This document shows positions 11,700 to 23,400 of a DNA stretch of 64,000 bases, piece by piece. Origin of the DNA: Macrosoma leucophasiata (lineage: Eukaryota; Arthropoda; Insecta; Lepidoptera; Hedylidae); the NCBI GenBank assembly GCA_036365455.1, contig JAWQUS010000008.1, positions 21,063,501 to 21,127,500 on the forward strand, in the 5' to 3' direction. The first letter of the stretch is position 1. Each line of letters opens with the position of its first letter. The notes under the pieces were generated by a model. It was not told where the DNA came from. It was given only the letters and a program-made list of their open reading frames with translations, and did not search any database. The translations under genes and the position numbers were made by a program.

Positions 11700-11872
11700 G
11701 ATAATTTATAAACATTCACACACTACAACACAAATATAACACGTACACTTACTTCTTGACCGCCACCAAACAATTATAACGCAGAATAATGAATAAATTA
11801 AACGGAATACTATAAATATGTTACGAGAACTACTATCCACGTGCGTCCAAAAACTCACAGAAAGCAGAATCC

Positions 11873-11884
11873 CATTTTTTACTT
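11873..11884. repeat. Target-site duplication, right
   Basis: CATTTTTTACTT, identical to the left copy. It fixes the 5' end of the element at 11872 and shows that the insertion is not 5' truncated. Confidence 0.92.
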
Positions 11885-12270
11885 ACTTTCACCTCAAACT
11901 AAAGGAATAAGATTAGACAGCCTGTTGTCTTATCAATGCGTTGAACCCACTGACGTCTTAGATAGTCCTAATGCGCATGACAACAAGTGACAATGACATA
12001 TTTACTCATCGACGACACAACACAGCTTATTTACTCCTTCGTAGATAAATTTATAGAGTTAACAGTCCATGATTACTTCGCCAAAAATCAATATTTTTTT
12101 TCATTGATTTCGTATAGTCGTGTAATAATTTTGTATCAACACATCTAAACAGTTTCAATTATGTACCTTTCTTATTGTCACGAAGTTAAAAGAGTCAGAT
12201 TTTACAAATTTAACAGCTGTGAACATTAATCTTATTGACAATGTAGCAATAAACTAAAAAGTATCAAATA

Positions 12271-12684
12271 AAAATAACTACGTTATGGAAAACCGACTTA
12301 CCTATTATATATATGTGTTATTTACTAATAGGATTGAAGTCGGTGCCAATCCAAAATCATTATTTAAAGCAGGCATTTAATTGTTAATACAAACGTAACT
12401 TCATGCCTGTAATCCCCGAAGGGGTAGGCAGAGGTAAATGCATGCATTCAAGCATACATGCAAACACCTACGATTCGCCGGTTACGTTTTGTTCATTGTA
12501 TTAATTTGCTCGTATTCATATTTAAGTGATTAAAATATAATTATTTGTTTAAGGCTTGGCAGCGACTTCAATCCTATTAGTAAATACCACATATAAATAA
12601 TAGGTAGTAAATTATTAATATAACATCTGTATTATTTTTTACTTTTTAGATTTGAAGTCGGTTTTTCATAACGTAGTTATTTTT
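12271..12684. mobile_element. Foldback element with an internal SINE tail
   Basis: Outer inverted repeats: AAAATAACTACGTTATGGAA at 12271 and its near-complement at 12654-12684. A second inverted pair (TTTACTAATAGGATTGAAGT at 12321, complement ending 12584) lies inside, and between them a piece (12395-12495) of the tRNA-headed SINE family. No ORF. Confidence 0.8.
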
Positions 12685-12844
12685 ATGTTTACATAAATAA
12701 ATATTAAGTAGTTGTTAACTTGTTACTTATTTTTGATGCGGTCGCGAACAGTGACGTCATCCATGATTTCGAACGATCGCTCTCGACGACCACGGGCCTT
12801 AGGGCTTCCCCCCACGTCAGACTTTTTGTAGGACAGATAATCGG

Positions 12845-13057
12845 CACAGTACAAATATGAACAGTATGGAAACTACGTACAAAACGTTGAAACGGCACAC
12901 TCACACAAACATGCGCACCGACGAGGGCCCTAAGCGGTTCTCGCGGTGCTGCAGTAGTGAGACGCACGCTACTCGAGCGTCGATGCGCATGTTTGTGTAT
13001 GTGTGCCGTTTCGAACGTTTTGTACGTAGTTTCCACACTGTTCATATATTAACTGTG
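12845..13057. mobile_element. Long-arm palindromic MITE
   Basis: 213 bp; arms of about 80 bp, CACAGTACAAATATGAACAG and GGAAACTACGTACAAAACGT on the left against their complements on the right (ending ACTGTG at 13057). Short loop around 12935-12970. Apparent ORFs here are mirror images of one another. Confidence 0.82.
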
Positions 13058-13316
13058 TAATCGGCCCGATTTTTCCTCCGATTTTTATGATCGATTTTGT
13101 GGCCTACTCAACTCCCACGTCCGTCTTTTTGTCGGTGGTGCAGCACCTCATAGACAGAGAGCAGAAAGAATCTCATGAGAATGGAGGAAGGTGGATTTAC
13201 AAAGGCAAGTTTGCCATTGGCCTCTAAGAAACAGAAGAGAAAAAGAAAGTCCTGGGTTGATCCAATAATCTCTTAGAGATTATTCAAAGGGATATTTAGG
13301 AAATGTTCGTTATGCT

Positions 13317-13356
13317 CATAGAGCAACGTGGGCCACCGTTGTCGCGTTGCTCTATG
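13317..13356. mobile_element. 40-bp remnant of a family B MITE
   Basis: Only the two outer inverted ends remain (CATAGAGCAACGTGGGCCAC ... GTTGCTCTATG). Flanks GTTATGCT and GTCAAGCT match at 6 of 8 positions. Confidence 0.65.
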
Positions 13357-13473
13357 GTCAAGCTGATCTAAGATGTGAGACTTTGACCAGACAAGTTTTT
13401 TTAAATAATAAAGAATGTCAATTATTATTAATACATTTGATGAACAATGGTACGTCCTTACGTACGTAGGTCG

Positions 13474-13810
13474 ACCTTCACCTATCTGTTTACCAAAGTA
13501 AACATTGATTTTATCCATAAATAAGATTTTTTTTTGTATTTGATTACCAACCGAATGTGTTTGAAACCAAAAGTTTTAAGCATATAAAATACGTGTTTGA
13601 GGTTTATTGGTAACAGATCGGTGCAGTCACTTATATTTACTTATGTTCCAGTTTACACCTCCTTTCCAGTCTTGTTAAATACGTAGGAAATACCTTAAAG
13701 ACGTATTTTATATGTTTTAAACTTATAGTTTCAAACACATTTAATTGGTGATCATGTAGACGTGTTTGTTCATGTATGATGGTAAATTCGGTAAACAGAT
13801 AGGTGAAGGT
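13474..13810. mobile_element. Inverted-repeat element
   Basis: ACCTTCACCTATCTGTTTACC (13474) faces its exact complement at 13790-13810; a second inner pair (AATGTGTTTGAAACC near 13553, complement near 13730) supports a 337-bp foldback element. Non-coding. Confidence 0.78.
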
Positions 13811-14061
13811 TCGGATCTTAGACTATTCCCGTGCAAGTGCATGCGGTCGACTGTCTGTGAGTCGGTGAGTAGGTCGTGTGCGTTGACGCCACATACATTT
13901 CTGAACGTTCCATTTTTCACCGATTATCGGATCGGTCGGGATGTACCGATTTTATTTCTGACCGACTTTTTGTAGGACGTCTGCGTTGCACTATTGCTAT
14001 CAGTTCGTTCTATTTTCTCCCACAAAAAGTCGGTCACCGATTATCTGACGTGAGCCCTTAA

Positions 14062-15620
14062 TGGAACGCACCCATTTTCTCTTCTAAGTAACAGATTACA
14101 TATTTCTTGGCTGTTCCGAAATACACTGAGACCACTGCAAAAGTGTTATGCTGGGGAAAATTTCGTTCCGATATTTAATAAATTGTTTCAGGGCCCTTTT
14201 TAATGGTCGAGATTTTCTCGCGAGTCTTGTAGCATGTCAACAAGGACATTGTGTTTATAAAATTATATTTTTGTCGAGAAATTATTTAATACACTGGATA
14301 AAAATACAACTGAATTTGAACGCGCTAGCAAAAATATCACTATGACACTATTGCCTACGTGGCCTATATGAATCTATTTTATTAATAATTCATCCACTAA
14401 GTCCTCCAAATACAAGGTTAGAAGGATGCGCGAGCAAATAAAAGGACATTATTCTCCATAGCCTCAAATGGGTAAATCCCCCGTATCCCGGGGGCCTCAT
14501 ATAATTTTAAACATTAATCAGTATAGTAGAAAACTGTACATTAACGGCTTCGCGGTACACTACACTGAGTTCACATTGAAGAGCCCGCACTGTCCGCAGT
14601 AAACGACAGAACATTCCTAAAACCTAAATGAAACTGACAACTGACAGCTTTGACAATCAACAACATCAAAAAAACAAAACAACATTTTTTTAATAAACTT
14701 AAAAATTGGGCGAAAAATAATATATGCTGTAAGTGTAAGCGTATTTAAACATAAACTCCTGCCTCCTGACCAGGTATTCTCTGACACTGTCGACCCGAAT
14801 TATTAGAGACTAGCGGCACACCCCCGCTTCGCACTGATACAATGAATTTAATAATATAGCCTATCTCACTAAGTGGAGATGCAGCTTTATAATGGTAATA
14901 GAATTTTTTAAATCGGTCTAAGTAGTAGTTTTTGTGTGAAAACGTTACAAACATACATTTAAACACGCAGAGGTTTTCAATCTGATTGCAAGGAGAGATG
15001 TATGACCCTGAGAAGTCTAAAATGTTTAATTTGTGTCTGACCAAATGGATCACCCAAACCACAACAGAAACAATTTATGTGGCATTGGTTTCTGAGACTA
15101 CTTTAACAAATCCTGGCTTTGTAACAATTTTGTGCTGTTACAAACCCATCTTGGTGCGATATATATAAAACTAGTGGCTCGCCTCAGCTTTGCATGGGTT
15201 CAATGCCACATACCCTCTCGTATTCATCTGAACATGATGTTTTGTATATTTCTTCTTTCTTAAACGTCCTCAATAAATGGACTATATAAAACTGAAAAAA
15301 AAAAATCTAATCGGACCATGAGATCCTGAGATTAGCTTGTTCAAGCAAACAAACAAACAAACAAAATTATATTAATATAGATGTATATCAAAATATTGTT
15401 TCTATTTCAATTCTGCTACAACTGCTGAAAGAAAAAAATAAGTAGATGTTTTATCAATATTCAGTTGAAAATCATAATGTTTGTGTTCATCCCAGTCATT
15501 GCAGTTAATAGATTCCATCATAACAGAAATGTTTGTTACATAGAAATATGTAAGTAGGTATATATATAGTATGCACAATGCATTGTGCATGCATGTAGTT
15601 GTTACTAATTTTTTAGTCAC
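14062..15620. other. Non-coding stretch between foldback elements and mariner
   Basis: Short ORFs only, none with family features. 15230-15300 and 15340-15364 carry simple A- and CAAA-rich tails typical of old retroposons. Confidence 0.55.
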
Positions 15621-15933
15621 ATTTTACGAGGGTGGATCCAAAAGTTCGAAGCCCAACCAAGAAAATGAAAGAAAAGTGGGTCTAATTTTATTTTTCGACA
15701 TAGTCTCCATCTAGCTCAACACACTTCTTCCACCTGAACTGCAACTTGTTTATCCCTTCGAAAAGAAAAGATTCCGGAAGGTCGACGAAATACTCGTTTA
15801 CTGCGACTATCACCTCATCTTTGGTCGAAAATTTCGAGCCACTAATAAATGATAATCTGAGGGGGCTAAATCCGGCGAATCAGGTGGGTGGGGCAGCAAT
15901 TCGTAGCCACAATCATGGATTACAGACATTGTT

Positions 15934-16386
15934 TCAACCGAAGTGTGAACACGTGCATTGTCTTGATGGAACAAAACTCTTACGCAACATTCCCGGCCTT
16001 TTTTCTTTTATTTCTTGTCGTAGTCTTCGTAAAAGGTTACAATAATAACTAGAATTAATAGTTTGACCTTTCGGTAAATAATCTACAAAAATAATGCCCT
16101 TCGCATCCCAAAAAACAGAAGCCATGACTTTGTTAGTCGACAAAACGACTTTAGCCTTTTTCGGTGTAGGTGAGTCAGATCTTTTCCACTGTTTGGATTG
16201 TTGCTTTGATTCATGAATATGGTGGTGAACCCAGCTTTCATCCATGGTAACAAATCTAGACAAAAAGTCCTCGGGATCAGTCTCAAAAAGTTCCAAACAG
16301 TCTCGCGCAATTGTGAATCGAACTCGTTTTTGTTCAGCTGAAAGCAACCTCGGGACCCAGCGAGCAGAAACCTTATGGAATCCCAA
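15934..16386 (-). pseudogene. mariner transposase, middle part
   Basis: 150 codons: KVSARWVPRLL, MDESW with the first catalytic Asp, and FWDAKGIIFVDYLPKG. The final residues after GMLRK are out of frame relative to the family; the remaining catalytic segment lies in another frame at about 15700-15970. A pseudogene with two or more frameshifts. Confidence 0.9.
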
Positions 16387-16705
16387 TTATTATGTGTTGC
16401 ACCCGGCCATAACTAATGTCTGTTGTCTCAGCTATCTTACCAATGGTCAAACGTCGATCACCCAGTACGAGATCACAAATTTTATCGATGTTTTCTTTCG
16501 TGGTAGAGGTTGTAGGCCGTCCACTCCTAAGATCATCTTCAATGCTCTCACGACCGCGCTTAAACTCAGCTACCCACTTCTTGACACTGGAATACGATGG
16601 AGCAGACTCCCCCAAAGTGCCCACCATATCTTGATGGATGTCTTTTGGTGACAGGCCTTTTTTATTGAGGTACTTAATGACTGCACGATGTTCAATTTTC
16701 TCCAT
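16373..16705 (-). pseudogene. mariner transposase, N-terminal part
   Basis: 110 residues from MEKIEHRAVIKYLNKKG. It holds the paired helix-turn-helix DNA-binding region (SPKDIHQDMVGTLG, SVKKWVAEFKRGR, GRPTT). The frame breaks at about 16380, where the downstream part continues in another frame, overlapping by 14 bp. Confidence 0.9.
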
Positions 16706-17340
16706 TATTGAAAATCGCGTCAGAATGCTTCAAACAAATAATCACAGAAAATTTATATTGTGCACTATCGGAATTAAACTGCGCACAATAAATCAATAGA
16801 AGACATACTAACAAATGACGGTAAATTTAAAAAGATGTCATGTCTCCTTGTAGTTTGGGCCACGAACTTTTGGATCCACCCTCGTATGAAATAGGAATAT
16901 GATAAAATTGAAATGAAATCGTCGGTGACTAGGTCTTGCTAAATATAATACCTAGTAACAATTATATTTTTTAATCACAGTAGGTGTAATTAATAATTAA
17001 TTATGAGGTTAAATATGAGAGCATATTTCTAAGACCAATTAATCTTATCCATCTACCCATGAACAAATGGACGAAACTCCTTAGCCAAAACGAAGCCTTT
17101 GTTTCCATATTATAGTGCACGGTGGACGAATTCACTGATACACTTGATAATTAATTTTATAGAACATTGTGGTGGATTCTTTCAATGCAGAAATTTGTGC
17201 AAAGTCTACTTCCTTTGACGCATTCTATTCTAATACCTATGCTGTTCGTTTAGCATAGCATATTTTTCCATAATCTGCATAAAGTATTTCAGGTATATTG
17301 ATTGGACCTTTGATTGAAGATATATATTTTTTATTTACAG

Positions 17341-17451
17341 AATCATGCGGCGCGACTGACTTCCGTTGCGACAGCGGTAAATGTATCGAGGGTGCATCAC
17401 GGTGCAACAGGGTAGTGGACTGCCCCACTGGCGAAGATGAACGCAACTGTA
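17341..17451 (+). CDS. trol: trol exon 1 of window: LDLa module
   Basis: 111-bp phase 1-1 exon after a T-rich tract ending in ACAG, donor GTGAGT. It encodes one complete six-cysteine LDLa module with the FRC start, GKCI centre and the acidic calcium-binding end [11 protein letters not shown]. LDLa modules are small calcium-stabilised folds that bind ligands outside the cell. This is the first exon I can assign firmly; the upstream exon is not certain. Confidence 0.9.
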
Positions 17452-20400
17452 GTGAGTGATTTCATTATTTAGTTTTTCCTGGTAGAGTTCCGGTGCAGGA
17501 TTTCCAGGGTGTAGGCACCGCCGCATTACCTAATCTATCTGCCGCCAAATGGTAGTGTTCAGCACTATCGTGTTTCAGTTAGGTGGTAATGTATGGCCCC
17601 GTAATAACTATTACAGAAACATAAAAAATAGGTCTCAGGGGTCGCAATGAATCTGCAGTATGACCTCTGGTCTTTGTGTAGATGTCTACATTCATAATAA
17701 ATAGAATTTGCAGTTCTAATACCTCTTAACTTCGCGTTACGTAAACAGCTGACGTCTTTACCGATGTAAAAATATACCTATGAAATGTAGTGCTAACAAT
17801 GGATAGAAGTCCCATTTGAAACGATTTTATTTCTTATAATGTCATGTACTGCGTTTTGGCAAAAGTCATAGAACAAAAGTAGTTAGTCTTAACGTACCTA
17901 ACTCACCTTTGACGATTTATGCGTTAGATATATTAAACTCTGTATACTATATTTGATATTTCCCATATTCTTATACCCTTTAGGGACATACTGTTGAGCA
18001 GCAACAATAACAATAAATTAAACAAATATAATATACAAATCTTCAACAGTATGGAAATAAAGCTATAAATAAATAATTTCGTTTCCCATACGACATACTC
18101 CTCTTAATGACGGGTCATTACCCATGGTACACCTATTTTATCCACCTGGGTAAACCAGGGATTCACTAAAAAAAATATAATCTTGAATTTAAAACCAGAA
18201 AGGAATTGAAGTCGGATGTTTTTTTTTATCAGTGTCAACTAGTTATTTATTCACAATTGAAAATTGTTAGGTGGACCATGGGCAATATATTCCGCTGAAC
18301 TATCTAGCAGGTGGACCACCGGAAGTACAAATTACTCCTGGTTCACCTAACTCACAAGAGGTGTACCATGGGCAGAAAATTTTACACCTGGTTCACTCAG
18401 GTGGACTAAGTAGGTGTACCACGGGCAATGACCGTTCTGTGTCGCACAGAACTATTGTGGAAATTTCGGGGAAGTAAAAAAAAATCCAGCAGCATACTTC
18501 TTACGGCTGAAGGGATGATGATGATGAACATTTATGAAGATCTACCTATTGCTTACCAAAACAAACACATTTCTGTGAAATCTCGGTTTGACCAACAGCC
18601 ACCGCCTACAACCAGTTTAATCCGGATAGAACTAGATGTATCCGCACATCGTACATTGGCCGGAACACAAAATTTTTCCCCTATTGTACGAAACCTCTCG
18701 CATTCGAATCCCACTCACATTTGGTCGGTTTTTTAAGCAAAATGATAATCTCAGAGATAAAATCACCTTTCCTTGTTACAGCATGCCGCGAAGATGAATT
18801 CAAATGCGCTGACGATGGAACTTGTATCGAATCTAGAAAAAAATGTGATGGCGTCAATCACTGCAATGATGGTTCCGATGAACAGAATTGTGGTTAGTAT
18901 TTATTATGTTGAAAACATCTGAGTATATTTTTTTTTATAAAAATTAATGAAACGAACGAGCTAATGACCCAATTTATCTGTGCACGCAACTTTTCGGAAC
19001 GTATACGAACGGTAAGTAGACCAAGTTGAGTCATTTTTTTGGACGGGTGAACATGTGTGTAAACATAGTGGCATGTTTCGGTGCAGCGACGGTACCTGCA
19101 TATCAATACTTCTACGCTGCGACGGTTTTAGAGATTGCCCCAGAGATAGAAGCGATGAAGTCGAATGCCGTAAGTACAACTAACGCTTAAATAAAAATTA
19201 AGATGATATAGCAACGAACATGAGAGGCATTGCGATAATTATTATAAAACTAAGTGGTATGCCTAGACTTGGCATACTTTGGGCTTACTTACTTAAACAT
19301 CCTCTCATAATAAACTAATATATTATTACAAAAAAAAAGTGTACCCAGTTGTAAAATATGAGTCTCAGACACCATGTTTTCAAAGCCAGTTCAAGTATTC
19401 ACAAGTATAACTGCTTTTCGAAATAGAATCACTGGCGATTTACTTTTGGAGCCTTTTTAAGCAAATATGTAAAATAGTCCTTAGACAAATTAAAAATTTT
19501 CAATATCTTGTTCGTTGCTGGTATCGAATGCATATATTAACCATAAACACTTCGCCTTGGTTCCATTGACTTAACATCTAATTACGTCCAAAAGCATGCG
19601 GCTCAGATAAGTGGCAATGTGATCATGGCAGTTGTATCAAACGCAGCAAACGATGTGACGGTCGCGTCGACTGTCCTACGGACAGGTCGGATGAGCGCAA
19701 TTGCATGGGTAAGAAGCTGTTATGGGTGATGTATGTCTGCTTTTATTTTTTATTCACAAGATTTCGTGAAATTACCACGTAATTTTAAAAAGTAAGAGTT
19801 TTGGCCATTTTATTATTTTATCACGATGCTTTAAAGATTGAGTAAAAGTCTTGTCTAGCTGTCCAGTGGCAAGGTAGAAAAAACTAGTGATACCCCATTA
19901 TTATTAACTTACTTATTAAAAAGTGCATTCATTAAAGGTTATCATCAATCCAATTCAAAGGGATACTTAGGTAAGGATGCTGATTAGCAAAGCGTGTAAT
20001 TATCCCTGAAACAACATATAGGGTCCGAGAACAATAAGAAATCCATTGTTATATTTTTTTGGGGCCTGAGGGATAGAAGCTTTTTATTTCACATATCACA
20101 CGGATGTGTATTTGAGCGTACGTCCGCGAGCGATCTGGCTCTCTGGATGTTTCATGTTCATACTTATACGACGATTGTATGCGGTTTAGGTGGCGCCGCT
20201 TGCACAACAAGAAAGACATATAGCTGTGACGGCTCAGCTCTTCAGTGTGCCTCTCTTGATTCATACATTTATCATTTGCAAAATGCATGTGGAGTAGCTC
20301 ATCTCATCAATTAAGTAGATTTTTTTTCATGGCACAATTTGCTCGTCTAGAGTACCACGTACACCTTCCACAATCTGTTTGACTCGTATAAAACACTATG

Positions 20401-23400
20401 TATTCATATATTAGATTTTCACGTATGTGCTCAACATCAATTTCACGTCGCACAAATTTGTCCAGGATTATCTGTCATACTTATTTAGATGATAGATAAG
20501 TTTACTATCTATTAACACTTTAAGCTAAGAGAGAAGCTGCTGAAAATAATGATGTCATCCATTACTTTTGGTCCTACTATGTCTAATTCAATAACTACTA
20601 CTAACGTCAATTTCACATTAAGGCTTATTATATTTTATGCGCTTATGAAAAGTAAGATATAATTAATTATTAATTCGTACTAACTTTTGTAAAAATATAA
20701 TAACAAAGATAAATCCGTGAAAGTGAAATAGTAGGTACATCATATTGAGACACAAACTCCATAATGAAGGTAAATTCTTCATATCGAGCAGTAACTTAAA
20801 CTTACGCAAAGCTTGATAAAATTAATTTTATTATTTACTATCGGGGAACTGGCCAATAAAAGCTATATTAGATTGTTATAGGACAAGCCTCGAGTTCCGT
20901 GACTATTCACTTAACATTAAAAAGATATACTGAGTGGACAAGTTGAGTATGACATTAATTTAAACTGAGTACCTGCAGCATTTAAAGTGTGTCTGCAAAA
21001 ATTGAATTGAATAAAATATCTTAATATAATCACCAAAAGTGTCCATAAAAAGTGTCTATCAAAACACGTAAAATAAGAGTGGCACTGCGAAAGCATAGGA
21101 TACATTAGGAATAATTTAGTCCTAATAATATTAGGTTGGGGAAAAAGTTTCTTCGCATTTTTTAAGATAATTCAAAACATTTTATAATATAGTTTATTTA
21201 AATTTAACTAAAGTATGTATGTACCATTTTGTTCGATAACCTTTTGCCATCTTGTAGGTAGGGACAAAATCCCATTGCTATAAAAAATTTGGGACTTCTC
21301 ATCAAAATACCGCGACAAGTGGATTTGGCAGTCCTCTCGTCATGTTAACCTAACATTGCATAAAGAATTCTGAAGAGACCGAAACAGGTGGAAATCTGAA
21401 GGTGCAAGGTCAGGACTATACGGCGGATGCATTAACACCTCCCAGCCAAACACTCTTAATTTTTGCTGAGTGGCTATAGATGTGTGAGGTCTAGCGTTAT
21501 CATGATGAAACACCACACCCTTTCTGTTGATTTGGCCGCTTTCTCTCAACTTCTTGCTTTAATCTCATCAGTTGTTCGCAGTAGAGTTCAGAATCGATAG
21601 TCCTGCCTGGTGGTAATAGCTCATAATGAATAATGCCCTTCCAATCCCACCACACACACAACATCACCTTATTGCGAGTTAACCCGGGTTTCGCCACAGT
21701 CTGTGAAGCCTGAAACTTGCTGCGCTGGACACCTTTTGAAATTCTCCGGCATATTAGACGGTCCTCCTTAACTCTACACTCCATAAGTACGAGTATGACT
21801 AGTATTTTAATCATTTATAGTCTTATTTTATTGTCCATCCTGTATATTTTTCATGTGCTTATAAATGTAATATAACATTATTATATCATCTCTAGGTATG
21901 CGTGCAAAAAAGTCCACATTTTAGTAGACAAAAAAAGATACACATTTCAAGCAAATGTTCTTAGGAATTATTCAGTTGATTCTAACTTAATATTTTATAA
22001 CTGTTAAATAGTTTTCGAATGTGTGTCATTGAGGCAATAATTGATTGGTGTAATGAGAATTCGACATGTCATAACAGCAGAAATAAATTTGCATTGCATG
22101 CATTCCAGCGAGTATACCAGGACACTTTAAATGCAGTACGGGCAAGACCATACCAGAGTACATGAGATGCAATCGTCGGTATGATTGTGGTCCTCAAGAT
22201 TTATCGGATGAATATAATTGTCGTAAGTTTTCCAATGATTGTGGTGTTGAAGAGTCTTGCTTTTTTCTGTTTCTACTTCTTCTAAATTCACATTCATTTG
22301 AATTTTGTCACTCCATCATATTTTCGTCTCTTCTATTCTTTTTCTTACATTATTCTTCTCATCTTCTTGCGAATGATGAACTATTTCACTATCTACTCCT
22401 TTAAACTGCTTAGCATTTTGTTTCCCTGATGAATAGTTTTGTATTTTTCTTTTACCGGTCAGCATGTGGTGACGGCGACTTCAAATGTGGCAATGGCTAC
22501 TGTATTCCTGCACCCAAACGCTGTGATAGAACGCATGACTGTCAGGATGGTTCTGATGAACAAAATTGCATTTATGGTTTGATCCTTTCTCAAATTGAAA
22601 TTTTTATTAAGTAGGTTTCATGTAGTGTATGACATCAAGGGCGAGAGTCACACGTGAATTCTCTCTCCTGGGATGTACTATATCCAGCATGACTTACATA
22701 TGAGAACCGTTTAAATATAGCACTCACGCAAATGCTTGATATAATATTCAACAATAAACTGTAGTGCTAATTTAATTTAACAATATCTCAATATTAAGAT
22801 TTTTAAATATTGAATAGAATCGAGTATCTCATTGTTCAAATGTTAGCCTGAGAGCCTTTTGTGACCACCAATTGCTCGGTAAAGTAGACTAGTGTCGTGA
22901 CATATCCTCCTTAATGAGAAATATGTTAATTTGAATTGAACGTTAAACTCTACATTAAAAAACGATACAATACTAAATATTGCAATTTTTTCCTTATTAT
23001 CATATTAATTTGCCTGTAATGTAACTTTTTTTAGGTTGTTGCTCAAGACTTAGCAACTTTGGCAAAATTTTAAAATCTTAATATTTTGTTAATTAGACCA
23101 GATATTTAAAAACATAGCCTTGCTATTAAAATATATACAAACTGTTTTTTTAAACCTTGGTTAAGTATGTAAGATAAATTAACTAACGGTAACTGCAGAA
23201 AAAAATGTATTTTAAATACTAAGTTTTTTTATAGATTGTTCTACAATCATCAGTTTGGCGCCACTCTGTGTACAGTTTATACAATGACAGTTAAAATTAA
23301 AAAAAAAATCAAATTATTATAAATAGCTATCAAATTATTCATTTATATTAACATGTCTGTGGACTGGACAAATCTATCTTTGTTTTAATCAAGTTACTTT

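Larger units (their letters stand above)
6389..11872 (-). mobile_element. Full-length non-LTR retrotransposon, I-superfamily type
   Basis: 5,484-bp element between perfect 12-bp target duplications (6377-6388 and 11873-11884). Read on the minus strand it has a 173-bp 5' UTR, a gag-like ORF1, an ORF2 with endonuclease, reverse transcriptase and RNase H, a roughly 237-bp 3' UTR, and an (AAG)n tail. Both ORFs are open. RNase H plus a three-knuckle ORF1 point to the I/LOA group of non-LTR elements (family knowledge); the exact clade was not tested. Perfect duplications and open frames suggest a recent insertion. It lies upstream of, or in an early intron of, the trol-like gene, in antisense. Confidence 0.93.
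15627..16884 (-). mobile_element. mariner element with broken transposase
   Basis: 1,258-bp element flanked by TA on both sides (15625-15626, 16885-16886), with inverted ends CGAGGGTGGATCCAAAAGTT / reverse complement. The minus strand carries one mariner transposase reading split over at least three frames: a helix-turn-helix N-terminal part (16705-16373), a part with the first catalytic Asp in MDESW (16386-15934), then a third piece with HQDNAR and [10 protein letters not shown] in another frame. Spacing fits the DD34D mariner type. The frameshifts make it non-autonomous; both ends look usable in trans. Confidence 0.93.

Noticed and set aside
12704..13060. Overlapping ORFs on both strands with similar peptides (NS(V/M)ETTYKT)
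   Set aside because: The peptides mirror each other because the DNA is a palindrome; not a gene.
22240..22460. T/C-rich stretch with an ORF running out of exon 5
   Set aside because: It is the 240-bp intron between exons 5 and 6; the long pyrimidine content is ordinary for intron sequence.
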